Below, one piece after another: positions 1 to 7,001 of a DNA stretch of 64,000 nt. Within the stretch, counting starts at the first letter, position 1. Each line of letters opens with the position of its first letter. The stretch comes from JAHCHG01 sp041745765 (lineage in GTDB: Bacteria; Acidobacteriota; Blastocatellia; Pyrinomonadales; Pyrinomonadaceae): NCBI GenBank assembly GCA_041745765.1, contig JBGTIH010000180.1:124001-188000 (forward strand), in the 5' to 3' direction. The position numbers were made by a program, and so were the translations under genes. A model generated the notes under the pieces. That model ran no database searches. It saw only the letters and a list, made by a program, of their open reading frames with translations, and had not been told where the DNA came from.

Positions 1-1670
1 TCGATACTTACCGCGCATTTTTGGCTTATAGTCCGCAGATCAAACAGGTTGATTCTTTTATCGCTTACGAGTTTTCGCGCACGGACGGACCGTTTATCAA
101 TCCGCTCAAATACCGGCGCGACAATATTACGGGAAATTTCTCGCGCAAACTGGGCGAAACGCAGACTTTCGGCGTAAAACTGAATTTCGGGCGCAATAAT
201 TTTACGTCGTCGGGACAAATTCCGCTCGATCTTGTTTCTGCGGGCGAACTCGACCGATTCGGTTTTATCGACCCGGAAAACGGCGGAAAAGTCAGGCTCG
301 GAAGTTTAGGCGGTTATTACCGGAAAGAATGGAAATCCGGCGCGACGCTTAAAGCCGACGCATTTATCGGGCGTTCGCTTTTCGATCTGTATTCGAATTT
401 CACATTCTTTTTAACCGATCAAACTTACGGAGACGAAATTCAGCAGCACGATTCGCGCCTGCAGGAAGGCGCAAATGTCCAGTTTTTAATGCCGTATAAA
501 TTTTTCGGCAATCAGACGCTTTTCACCGTCGGCGCAAATTTTCTGGCAAATCAAATAAATGTCGGACTTTACCCGACAACCGACCGCAATCCGAACCGCA
601 AATTCCTGCCGGAAAACATTAATAACGCCGACATTCTTTTCACTTCGGCAAATGCCAAAATCAATAATTACGCGGGTTATATTCAAAACGGAATCAATTT
701 TTTCAACGGACATTTAAGACTCGAAACGGGTTTGCGCTTTGATGTTTTCACGTTTGATGTCAGGGGTTTGGAACTCGGCGGAGCGGAAGAAATTAACAGG
801 GATGGACAGGATTTACAAGATAATAATAGGTTTTCGTGCAGTCAGTTTTCCGGTTTGACTTCGTCGTGTTTGAGTTTGAACGGAAAAGAATCAGCGGCGA
901 AATTTCAGCCGAAGATTGGGCTGGCGTGGTCGCCGTTCGAAACTTTTCCGGTGAGTTTTTATGCCAATTACGGGCGCGGAATTTCTTCGCAGGACGCGCG
1001 CGGAGTTGTCAGAAATCCGGACGCGCCGAAACTCTCGACAACCGATTTTTATCAAGCCGGAACTTCCTATAATTCGCGCCGCTTTTCCGCCGTTTTCAGT
1101 TCGTTTTTGATTGACCGCTCGAATGAACAGGTTTATATTCCCGATGACGGTTCGATCGAATTTGCCGAGCGTTCGCGATCTTACGGAATCGAGATCAGAA
1201 ATTCGCTGCGCTTTAACCGCTATTTGAGTTTTAACGGCGGTTTGACGCAGGTTTTGAAGGCACTTTATCCCGGACAATTTTCCGAAAACGATCCGCGCCG
1301 CCGCATTTTTATTGACAGCGCGCCGAAAACGGTCGCCAACGGAAGCTTTGTTTTAGCGGAATTTCACGGCTTTAATTCTTCGCTCGGCTGGCGGCATATT
1401 TCGAGTTACCGGCTGGACGGCGAAAACGAAAATCTCCGCGCCGCCGGACACGATGTGGTTGATTTTTCTCTGAGCAAACGCTTGAAAAAATGGGTTGATC
1501 TCAATTTTTCAATCGACAATTTGCTCGATAAAGAATATTACGAAACGCAGAATTTCTTTGAGTCGAGAGTCTGCCCGGCGTGCGAAGTCGGCGAAAGAAT
1601 CCACGCCACGCCGGGTTATCCGGTAACTTTTAATTTCGGTCTGACTTTCCGTTTATTCTCCAAAGAATAA
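1..1670 (+). CDS. TonB-dependent outer-membrane receptor, C-terminal part (5' end outside window)
   Basis: The frame is open from base 3, so the gene starts upstream of the window and only about 555 residues are visible. They read as an outer-membrane beta-barrel: alternating aromatic/polar strands, long loops rich in Gly, Asn and Asp, a late SIDNLLDKEYYE segment typical of TonB-dependent receptors, and a final strand NFGLTFRLF close to the C-terminus. Such receptors import large ligands across the outer membrane using TonB energy. The plug domain and any signal peptide are not visible, so the ligand cannot be named. A hairpin terminator follows at about 1697. The family call is strong; substrate unknown. 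Confidence 0.88.
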   Translation, partial: DTYRAFLAYSPQIKQVDSFIAYEFSRTDGPFINPLKYRRDNITGNFSRKLGETQTFGVKLNFGRNNFTSSGQIPLDLVSAGELDRFGFIDPENGGKVRLGSLGGYYRKEWKSGATLKADAFIGRSLFDLYSNFTFFLTDQTYGDEIQQHDSRLQEGANVQFLMPYKFFGNQTLFTVGANFLANQINVGLYPTTDRNPNRKFLPENINNADILFTSANAKINNYAGYIQNGINFFNGHLRLETGLRFDVFTFDVRGLELGGAEEINRDGQDLQDNNRFSCSQFSGLTSSCLSLNGKESAAKFQPKIGLAWSPFETFPVSFYANYGRGISSQDARGVVRNPDAPKLSTTDFYQAGTSYNSRRFSAVFSSFLIDRSNEQVYIPDDGSIEFAERSRSYGIEIRNSLRFNRYLSFNGGLTQVLKALYPGQFSENDPRRRIFIDSAPKTVANGSFVLAEFHGFNSSLGWRHISSYRLDGENENLRAAGHDVVDFSLSKRLKKWVDLNFSIDNLLDKEYYETQNFFESRVCPACEVGERIHATPGYPVTFNFGLTFRLFSKE

Positions 1671-1696
1671 AAATTTTGCAGTTGAATATGTTCGGG

Positions 1697-1722
1697 AAAA
1701 GGCAGATTTCGTCTGCCTTTTT
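1697..1722 (+). terminator. Rho-independent terminator after the TonB receptor gene
   Basis: An inverted repeat (AAAAGGCAGA, short loop TTTCG, TCTGCCTTTTT) runs into a T-rich tail 27 bases after the receptor stop codon. Confidence 0.8.
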
Positions 1723-1749
1723 ATTTTCTTCAATTCAGAGATTTTAGGC

Positions 1750-1755
1750 TATAAT
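1750..1755 (+). promoter_or_regulatory. Candidate sigma-70-type -10 box for the MazEF-like pair
   Basis: A perfect TATAAT lies 30 bases upstream of the antitoxin start. No good -35 box is seen at 17 bases spacing, so this is only a candidate. Confidence 0.4.
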
Positions 1756-1785
1756 ACAAAAACTAACTTATTGGAGAAAAGAAGT

Positions 1786-1995
1786 ATGAATATTACGACA
1801 TATAAAGGAACTGTCGAAAAAGGGAAAATCAAATTACAAATTGATGTAAAACTGCCTGAAAACACAGAGGTTTACGTCATTGTGCCGAATGAAAAACCGA
1901 AATTTGATTTGGAAGAAATGACATCAAGAATGCCGAAAAATTACAAAGCTCAGGAAGAAGATTTCGGCAAACCTGTCGGAAAGGAAATTTGGTAA
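1786..1995 (+). CDS. Probable antitoxin of a MazEF-like pair
   Basis: Encodes 69 residues. The ATG at 1786 is chosen over an upstream TTG because GGAGAAAAG lies just before it at ordinary spacing. The N-terminal half (ITTYKGTVEKGKIKLQIDVKLPENTEVYVIVP) has the short beta-strand look of small prokaryotic DNA-binding or antitoxin proteins with an AbrB/DUF104-like fold. The C-terminal half is charged and probably flexible, as expected for a toxin-binding tail. The stop overlaps the ATG of the MazF-family toxin in TAATG, a typical toxin-antitoxin arrangement. The role is inferred mainly from this position. Confidence 0.7.
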   Translation: MNITTYKGTVEKGKIKLQIDVKLPENTEVYVIVPNEKPKFDLEEMTSRMPKNYKAQEEDFGKPVGKEIW

Positions 1996-2330
1996 TGGCA
2001 AAATACATTCCCGAAAAAGGCGATTTCATCACGCTCACTTTTGATCCGCAATCAGGACATGAACAAAAAGGCAGACGACCTGCGCTTGTCGTCAGCAATT
2101 ATCTTTTTAATAAAGCCACAGGTTTGGCAATAGTTTGCCCGATCACAAATACCAACCGGAAAATTCCGTTTCATCTTTCTGTTTCTGCTTCATGCTCGCT
2201 GACGGGTTTTGTAATGGTCGAGCAGGTTAAATCGATTGACTTTACTTCCAGAAAAGCAAAGTTTGTCGAGAAAGCTGCGCCGGAATTGATTGACGATGTG
2301 CTTGCCGTGATTGATATTTGTATGAAATAG
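1995..2330 (+). CDS. mazF: MazF/PemK-family toxin endoribonuclease
   Basis: Encodes 111 residues, the usual MazF length. Family features are visible in order: the N-terminal GDFITLTFDPQSGHEQKGRRPALVVS (basic loop and RPALV strand), a central strand with VCPITNT, and VMVEQVKSIDF with the conserved Q-V-K-S stretch. The family cleaves mRNA at short sequences and is neutralised by the antitoxin next to it. The ATG is embedded in the antitoxin stop codon (TAATG), which implies translational coupling. No frameshift or missing core motif is apparent, so the toxin is probably functional. Cleavage specificity cannot be read from sequence. Confidence 0.9.
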   Translation: MAKYIPEKGDFITLTFDPQSGHEQKGRRPALVVSNYLFNKATGLAIVCPITNTNRKIPFHLSVSASCSLTGFVMVEQVKSIDFTSRKAKFVEKAAPELIDDVLAVIDICMK

Positions 2331-2350
2331 TTTGATACGAGGTTTCTAAA

Positions 2351-2773
2351 ATGAAAATGTTTTTATCTTTAATTTTGTTAATTGTTGGATTTTCAAGCTT
2401 TGTTTTTCCTCAAAGCAACCAAAGTGAAAAATCTGAAACTGAAATTACAATTTGTCCTGTTAAATTACTTATGGGAGCAGCTAATTTTCGTTTTTCGTAT
2501 CATTACATTGTTAAAACAGGTGAAAAAGGTGAAGTAACGAAAGTTCAGCAATTGGTCAAAGATGGTTTGCCAAAATTTATTAAAGACGAGGATTTTATTC
2601 CGTGTATTGAAAATTGGAAATTAAAGCCTTCGGAAGAATATTCAATAATGTTCTCTCTCGGTACAAATTATTTAATAGGCGAAAATTATATTTCAATATC
2701 AAGCAAGACGGAAAAAATTAAAATAAATTTAGGAACAGACATATTTAAATCAATTGTAGAAGACAAAAAATAA
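2351..2773 (+). CDS. Small secreted protein of unknown function
   Basis: Encodes 140 residues with a clear signal peptide (MKMFLSLILLIVGFSSFVFPQ). The mature part has two cysteines, roughly residues 35 and 89, and no motif I recognise. The stretch VKTGEKGEVTKVQQLVKDG faintly recalls domains that feed residues to TonB-like C-termini, but this is weak. The gene is more AT-rich than the aminotransferase that starts 3 bases after its stop, so it may have been acquired with the toxin-antitoxin pair before it. Function unknown. Confidence 0.6.
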   Translation: MKMFLSLILLIVGFSSFVFPQSNQSEKSETEITICPVKLLMGAANFRFSYHYIVKTGEKGEVTKVQQLVKDGLPKFIKDEDFIPCIENWKLKPSEEYSIMFSLGTNYLIGENYISISSKTEKIKINLGTDIFKSIVEDKK

Positions 2774-2776
2774 ATA

Positions 2777-4030
2777 ATGACACAACCGAAACAAACAAAA
2801 AATCGAATTTCCCAAAAAGCCGCGAGTTTTACCGAATCGGTGATTCGCGAGATGTCGCGCGAGGCGGCGAAATATAATGCGGTCAATCTCGGGCAGGGTT
2901 TTCCCGATTTTGCCGCGCCGGAAGATATCAAACGCGTGGCGATGCAGGCGATTGCGGACGATCACAATCAATATGCGATCACCTGGGGCGTGAAAAGTTT
3001 CCGCGATGCGATTGCCGAAAAAACGCGTTGGTTTTTGAATTTAGATATTGACGCGGAAACGGAAATTACGGTTACGTGCGGTTCGACCGAAGGAATGATC
3101 GCGGGAATGCTGGCAACGGTTGATAAAGGCGAGGAAGTCATTGTTTTCGAGCCGTTTTACGAAAATTACGCGCCGGACGCGATCCTTTCGGATGCGATTC
3201 CGCGCCACGTGCCGCTTTATCAAACCGAAAACGGCTGGCATTTTGAACGCGACGAACTCCGCGCCGCTTTTAATGAAAATACGAAAGCGATCATCATCTG
3301 CAATCCGAACAATCCGACCGGAAAAGTCTTTTCAATGGAAGAACTGGAATTCATTGCGGATTTATGTAAAGAATTCGACGCGCTCGCCTTTACCGACGAA
3401 ATCTACGAACACATAATTTATGAAACGGAAAATGGAAAACGAAAAACGGAAAATGAAGAAATCCAAAATCCAAAATCTAAAATCCAAAATCCGATTCATA
3501 TTTCGATGGCGCAACTGGATGGAATGCGCGAGCGGACGATTGTCGTCAATTCTTTGTCAAAAACTTATTCGGTAACGGGTTGGCGCGTCGGTTACTGCAT
3601 CGCACCGCCCGATATTACGGGCGCGATTCGCAAAGTTCACGATTTCCTGACGGTCGGTGCGGCAAATCCTCTGCAACACGCGGGCGCGTATGCTTTGAGT
3701 TTGCCACCGGATTATTACGACGCGCTGCAGAAAGAATATCAAGCCAAGCGCGATTATATCGTGCCGGTTTTGCAGAACGCGGGTTTTAAATGCGAGATGC
3801 CCGAAGGCGCGTATTATGTGATGACCGATATTTCGGATTTCGGTTTTAAGAACGACATTGATTTTACGCGCTTTCTGATTCAGGAAATCGGCGTGGCGGT
3901 CGTGCCGGGTTCATCGTTTTATCACGATAAATCTCTGGGAGCGCAAAAAGTTCGTTTTTGTTTCTGCAAAAAGGACGAAACTCTGGAAGCGGCTGCTGAA
4001 CGGCTGCACCACTTAAAATCAAAGATTTAG
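2777..4030 (+). CDS. PLP-dependent class I aminotransferase with an in-frame repeat insertion
   Basis: Encodes 417 residues of a fold-type I aminotransferase. NLGQGFPDF near residue 37 and the NPNNPTGKVFS motif place it near the methionine/kynurenine aminotransferase and cysteine-conjugate lyase branch. DEIYEHIIYE precedes the PLP lysine, K262 in NSLSKTYSVTGWRVGY, and an Arg-containing VRFCFCKKDETL lies near the end. Residues about 216-239 are a low-complexity insert read from 7-bp tandem repeats, placed between the PLP-pyridine aspartate strand and the PLP-lysine strand. The insert is probably a surface loop that leaves the active site intact. The physiological amino acid is uncertain. Confidence 0.9.
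   Translation: MTQPKQTKNRISQKAASFTESVIREMSREAAKYNAVNLGQGFPDFAAPEDIKRVAMQAIADDHNQYAITWGVKSFRDAIAEKTRWFLNLDIDAETEITVTCGSTEGMIAGMLATVDKGEEVIVFEPFYENYAPDAILSDAIPRHVPLYQTENGWHFERDELRAAFNENTKAIIICNPNNPTGKVFSMEELEFIADLCKEFDALAFTDEIYEHIIYETENGKRKTENEEIQNPKSKIQNPIHISMAQLDGMRERTIVVNSLSKTYSVTGWRVGYCIAPPDITGAIRKVHDFLTVGAANPLQHAGAYALSLPPDYYDALQKEYQAKRDYIVPVLQNAGFKCEMPEGAYYVMTDISDFGFKNDIDFTRFLIQEIGVAVVPGSSFYHDKSLGAQKVRFCFCKKDETLEAAAERLHHLKSKI
3424..3492 (+). repeat. 7-bp tandem repeats inside the aminotransferase gene
   Basis: Two families are joined here: GGAAAAT/GGAAAAC-type units, then TCCAAAA-type units (four or more copies with small changes). They are read in frame as a peptide with internal period 7 (IQNPKSK then IQNP), since three 7-bp units equal seven codons. 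The same GGAAAAY family recurs at 17746 and, on the other strand, at 34473. Confidence 0.85.
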
Positions 4031-4083
4031 CGAATTTCTCAGATTAAGCTCAAGTGTTTCAGTAGATCCAAATTTTATTTATC

Positions 4084-4110
4084 CACAGATGAACACAGAT
4101 AAACACAGAT
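4084..4110. repeat. Short 10-bp direct repeats (CACAGAT core)
   Basis: CACAGAT occurs three times at 10-base intervals (CACAGATGAA, CACAGATAAA, CACAGAT) just upstream of a palindromic element. Its role is unknown. Confidence 0.6.
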
Positions 4111-4120
4111 TTTTTGATAT

Positions 4121-4259
4121 TGTAAATAATTCGTGCGAAGTGCAATCAGTATAGCGAACGGTAGTGAGCCTGTTTGATTGCAATCAACTTTTTAGATAAT
4201 CGAGGCGTTCGCTTGCGGCTCACTATACCGATTTCTTATCAACGCACGAATTATTTACA
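4121..4259. repeat. 139-bp palindromic element with 17-bp perfect terminal inverted repeats
   Basis: The ends TGTAAATAATTCGTGCG (4121-4137) and its exact complement (4243-4259) are perfect inverted repeats. Inside lie further pairs: GCGAAC with GTTCGC (4154/4207), TAGTGAGCC with GGCTCACTA (4162/4217), and a central 14-base palindrome TTGATTGCAATCAA (4174-4187). No coding capacity is seen. The layout suits a MITE-like or other miniature repeat, or a folded transcript. No clear target-site duplication was found. Confidence 0.7.
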
Positions 4260-4368
4260 GTAAGGATTTTTTTAGATTTTTGCTAACTGCATCAAACCAC
4301 TTAACACTTTACTTTAGATTATTTCTAATAAAACTCTTGCCATTGATTTTGCTTATAATTTATAAACT

Positions 4369-4519
4369 AGAGCAGATTAAGTTTGAATATACGGTTTTTC
4401 TCTGCGAACTCTGTGGATGGCGTGCGTGAGAAAAATAGTTCCCGCACACCATCAGGCGAAGATCGCAGAGTGAAAATCGAATCCAATAATTTTCCCTACA
4501 CTGATATAAAATCTGCTCT
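4369..4519. repeat. 151-bp nested inverted-repeat element
   Basis: Three nested pairs are visible: AGAGCAGATT (4369) with AATCTGCTCT (4510), CTCTGCGA (4400) with TCGCAGAG (4463), and GATGGCGTGCG (4416) with CGCACACCATC (4443, one mismatch). The spacer between 4260 and 4368 shows nothing recognisable. The element is non-coding and may be a miniature mobile repeat or a structured RNA upstream of the sigma-54 promoter. Confidence 0.65.
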
Positions 4520-4640
4520 AATTTAGTCTGAATTTCTTTATTCCATATCCAAATAACTTTTGAAAAGCGAAAGCTGTCAAAAGCATTTAACAGGATATAA
4601 TTTTATTCAAAGACAGTCTGCAATTTAATTTGAACACTTA

Positions 4641-4656
4641 TGGCACCGAAGTTGCT
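4641..4656 (+). promoter_or_regulatory. Sigma-54 (-24/-12) promoter of the FecR-regulator-kinase operon
   Basis: TGGCACCGAAGTTGCT matches the RpoN consensus TGGCAC-N5-TTGCW exactly, with GG and GC separated by 10 bases as required. It lies 64 bases upstream of the FecR start. A TATAAT at 4656-4661 overlaps its edge, but no well-spaced -35 box goes with it. As the operon encodes a sigma-54 activator, autoregulation is likely. Confidence 0.85.
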
Positions 4657-4719
4657 ATAATGTTTTATAGTTTAGAGATTAACCGACACCTACAAAAATC
4701 CGGGGATCAGGAGAATCAT

Positions 4720-5526
4720 ATGTGGTTTGCATTCGCTATTATTAATTGCTTTTCAATTTTGGGATTAGTTTTTATGACTGCCTCGTTCGCTAATTCTCAG
4801 GGATTAGCCGGCGCAAAAATCTTGAGCAGCGAAGGAAACGTTGAAATTAAACGCCTTGCGCCGGACGGTAAAACTTTAAAGCGCATTAAGTTTCGCGCCG
4901 GTGACCAGCTTTTTGTGGGAGATTTGATTAAAACGCATTCCCCGGCGCGTCTGGTTATTGGTTTAGCTGACGGTTCCCAAGCCGTCCTCAGTGCCAATAC
5001 GACGGTTGAGATAAAAGACGCGAAAAATTCTCCGCGCACTATTTTTAATGTTTTGCGGGGAAAAACCCGCATCAAGATTGAGAAAATGGGCGGAAAACCG
5101 AATCCTTATCGAATTACAACGCCAACGACGGTTATTGCCGTGCGCGGAACAATTTTCGACGTGATTGTCAAAGGCAACGAGACCAGCGTTTATGTCAGCG
5201 AAGGCGAAGTCAGCGTAGCTAATTTATTGTTTCCGGAGCGCGAGGTGATTTTAACACCGGGGCAGTTCACTGTTGTCGAAAAAGAACAGCCGCCGCAGAA
5301 TTCGGCGCCGTTTAAGCCCGGCAAAAATGACAATTCTTTTAATCCGATTGCCGAACAAATGCGCAATCGCGGAATATTCGGCGATGATTCAGGTAATCCT
5401 TTTCCAGGCAATGGAAATAGTCCCGGTAATAGCGGCAACCCCGGAAACAGCAATAATCCATCCGGAGGCAGACCGGGCAATGTTCCCGCAAATCCCGGAA
5501 ATCCAAATCGTCCCGGCAGACCTTAA
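4720..5526 (+). CDS. Secreted FecR-domain protein with a PGN-rich tail
   Basis: Encodes 268 residues from the ATG at 4720, chosen because CAGGAG lies 6 bases before it and the protein then begins with a signal peptide (WFAFAIINCFSILGLVFMTASFANS). Residues about 35-190 form a FecR domain: GNVEIKR, a GDQLFVGDLIKT turn, DGSQAVL, TPTTVIAVRGTIFDV and VSEGEVSV. The C-terminal 50 residues are low-complexity Pro/Gly/Asn repeats (PGN, PGNSGN). FecR domains typically relay or scaffold extracytoplasmic signals. It is first in an operon with a sigma-54 activator and a CHASE2 kinase, so it may be the periplasmic partner of the kinase sensor domain. That partnership is inferred. Confidence 0.85.
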   Translation: MWFAFAIINCFSILGLVFMTASFANSQGLAGAKILSSEGNVEIKRLAPDGKTLKRIKFRAGDQLFVGDLIKTHSPARLVIGLADGSQAVLSANTTVEIKDAKNSPRTIFNVLRGKTRIKIEKMGGKPNPYRITTPTTVIAVRGTIFDVIVKGNETSVYVSEGEVSVANLLFPEREVILTPGQFTVVEKEQPPQNSAPFKPGKNDNSFNPIAEQMRNRGIFGDDSGNPFPGNGNSPGNSGNPGNSNNPSGGRPGNVPANPGNPNRPGRP

Positions 5527-5535
5527 TTTTGATTG

Positions 5536-6996
5536 ATGACCGATGGCAAAAAAAAGAATCAGCCACAACCGGTTTTTCCTGTACCAATGCTGTTTAAAAC
5601 ACGGATTTTAGTGGTGGACGACGAGCGCGGAGCACGTATGGCTCTGGAAGTGCCGCTTCGCCTTAGCGGTTATGAGGTGACGGCTGTTTCAAATGCGGAG
5701 GCTGGATTAGAATTAGGTCAGAAAAAAGACTTCGATGTGCTACTGACCGATGTTTATATGCCCGGCATCAACGGTTTGGAACTTGTACAGAAATTTCAGA
5801 TTGTTTCTCCGCAAACGAAAATTATTGTAATGACGGCGCAAGGCTCGCTCGAAACGGCGTTGAAAGCCGTGCAACTCGGCGCGTTCGATTTTATCGCCAA
5901 GCCGTTTAATATCGAAGACGTTCTCACGCTTATCAGCCGCGCAACTGAAAATAATCCGCCACAAATAACTCTGGACGAAGCGACGGAGCGGGATTTTTCC
6001 GCTTCCGGCATTGTCGGACACAGCCCGCAAATGGTGCGCGTGTATAAATTGATCGCGGCGGCGGCGAGAACCGACGCGACCGTTTTAATCGAAGGCGAAA
6101 CCGGAACCGGAAAAGAATTGGCGGCGCGGGCGATTCATAATCATTCGCCGCGCGCCGCGAAACCTTTTATAGCAGTCAATTGCAGCGCACTCACCGACAC
6201 TTTGCTGGAATCGGAATTATTCGGTTACACGAAAGGAAGTTTTACCGGCGCGAACGCAGATCGCGCCGGATTGTTTGAAAGCGCGTCGGGCGGAACGATT
6301 TTTCTTGACGAAATCGGCACGGCGAATTCTTCGCTGCAAGCCGCTCTGCTGCGTGTCATACAGGAGAGAGAAATCCGACGAATCGGCAGCAGCGAAGCCC
6401 GCAGAATTGATGTCAGGATAATTGCCGCAACAAATACCACACTGGAAAAACTCGTCGAAAGAAATGAGTTTCGTCAGGATTTGTTTTATCGCCTGAGCGT
6501 TTTGACAATTCAACTTCCGCCTTTGCGTGAGCGCGGGCGCGAAGACCTCGAATTGCTTGTGCGTCATTTGTTGAAAAAAAACGCAGAAAAAACAGGTGCT
6601 TCGCTGAAAATCGCGGAAGATACGGTTGACGCTCTGGCGCACTACGAATGGGCGGGAAACGTTCGCGAACTGGAAAACGCCATCGAATATGCAGCAGCTG
6701 TCTGCTCGAACGGTTTGATAACGAATAACGATTTGCCGCCGCGCATTTTGTCTCAAGCGTCTCCGCAAACCGTCAATATCTCATCGAAAATGCCGTTTTC
6801 ACTGGCAGACGACCGACCATTACTCGAAGAATTGTCTCGCCGTTATGTTCAATTAATTCTCTCCGAAAATGAGGGAAATAAGTCTCGGGCGGCTGAAATA
6901 CTCGGCATCAACCGCCGAACGCTATACCGTTATTTAGAAGTTGCGGATGATCGGACGGAAACCGCTGCGGATGAAACGGCTGACAATTCCGCTTGA
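5536..6996 (+). CDS. NtrC-family sigma-54-dependent response regulator
   Basis: Encodes 486 residues from ATG 5536; an ATG at 5587 is also possible and would start directly at the receiver domain. Order: receiver domain (ILVVDDE, phospho-acceptor D72 in LLTDVYMPG), AAA+ domain with Walker A GETGTGKE, the sigma-54 contact loop as GSFTGA (Ser instead of Ala), Walker B GGTIFLDEIG, arginine-finger region LPPLRERGREDL and NVRELENAIEY, then a Fis-type HTH (NKSRAAEILGINRRTLYRYL). It remodels RpoN holoenzyme after phosphorylation. The kinase follows at once, so the two form a cognate pair. Near-consensus sigma-54 promoters at 4641, 9618 and 55631 are likely local targets. Confidence 0.95.
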   Translation: MTDGKKKNQPQPVFPVPMLFKTRILVVDDERGARMALEVPLRLSGYEVTAVSNAEAGLELGQKKDFDVLLTDVYMPGINGLELVQKFQIVSPQTKIIVMTAQGSLETALKAVQLGAFDFIAKPFNIEDVLTLISRATENNPPQITLDEATERDFSASGIVGHSPQMVRVYKLIAAAARTDATVLIEGETGTGKELAARAIHNHSPRAAKPFIAVNCSALTDTLLESELFGYTKGSFTGANADRAGLFESASGGTIFLDEIGTANSSLQAALLRVIQEREIRRIGSSEARRIDVRIIAATNTTLEKLVERNEFRQDLFYRLSVLTIQLPPLRERGREDLELLVRHLLKKNAEKTGASLKIAEDTVDALAHYEWAGNVRELENAIEYAAAVCSNGLITNNDLPPRILSQASPQTVNISSKMPFSLADDRPLLEELSRRYVQLILSENEGNKSRAAEILGINRRTLYRYLEVADDRTETAADETADNSA

Positions 6997-7001
6997 TTAA
7001 T

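Noticed and set aside
4656..4661. Sigma-70 promoter of the FecR operon
   Set aside because: TATAAT is perfect, but the only -35-like box (TTGAAC at 4630) is 20 bases away; the sigma-54 site fits much better.
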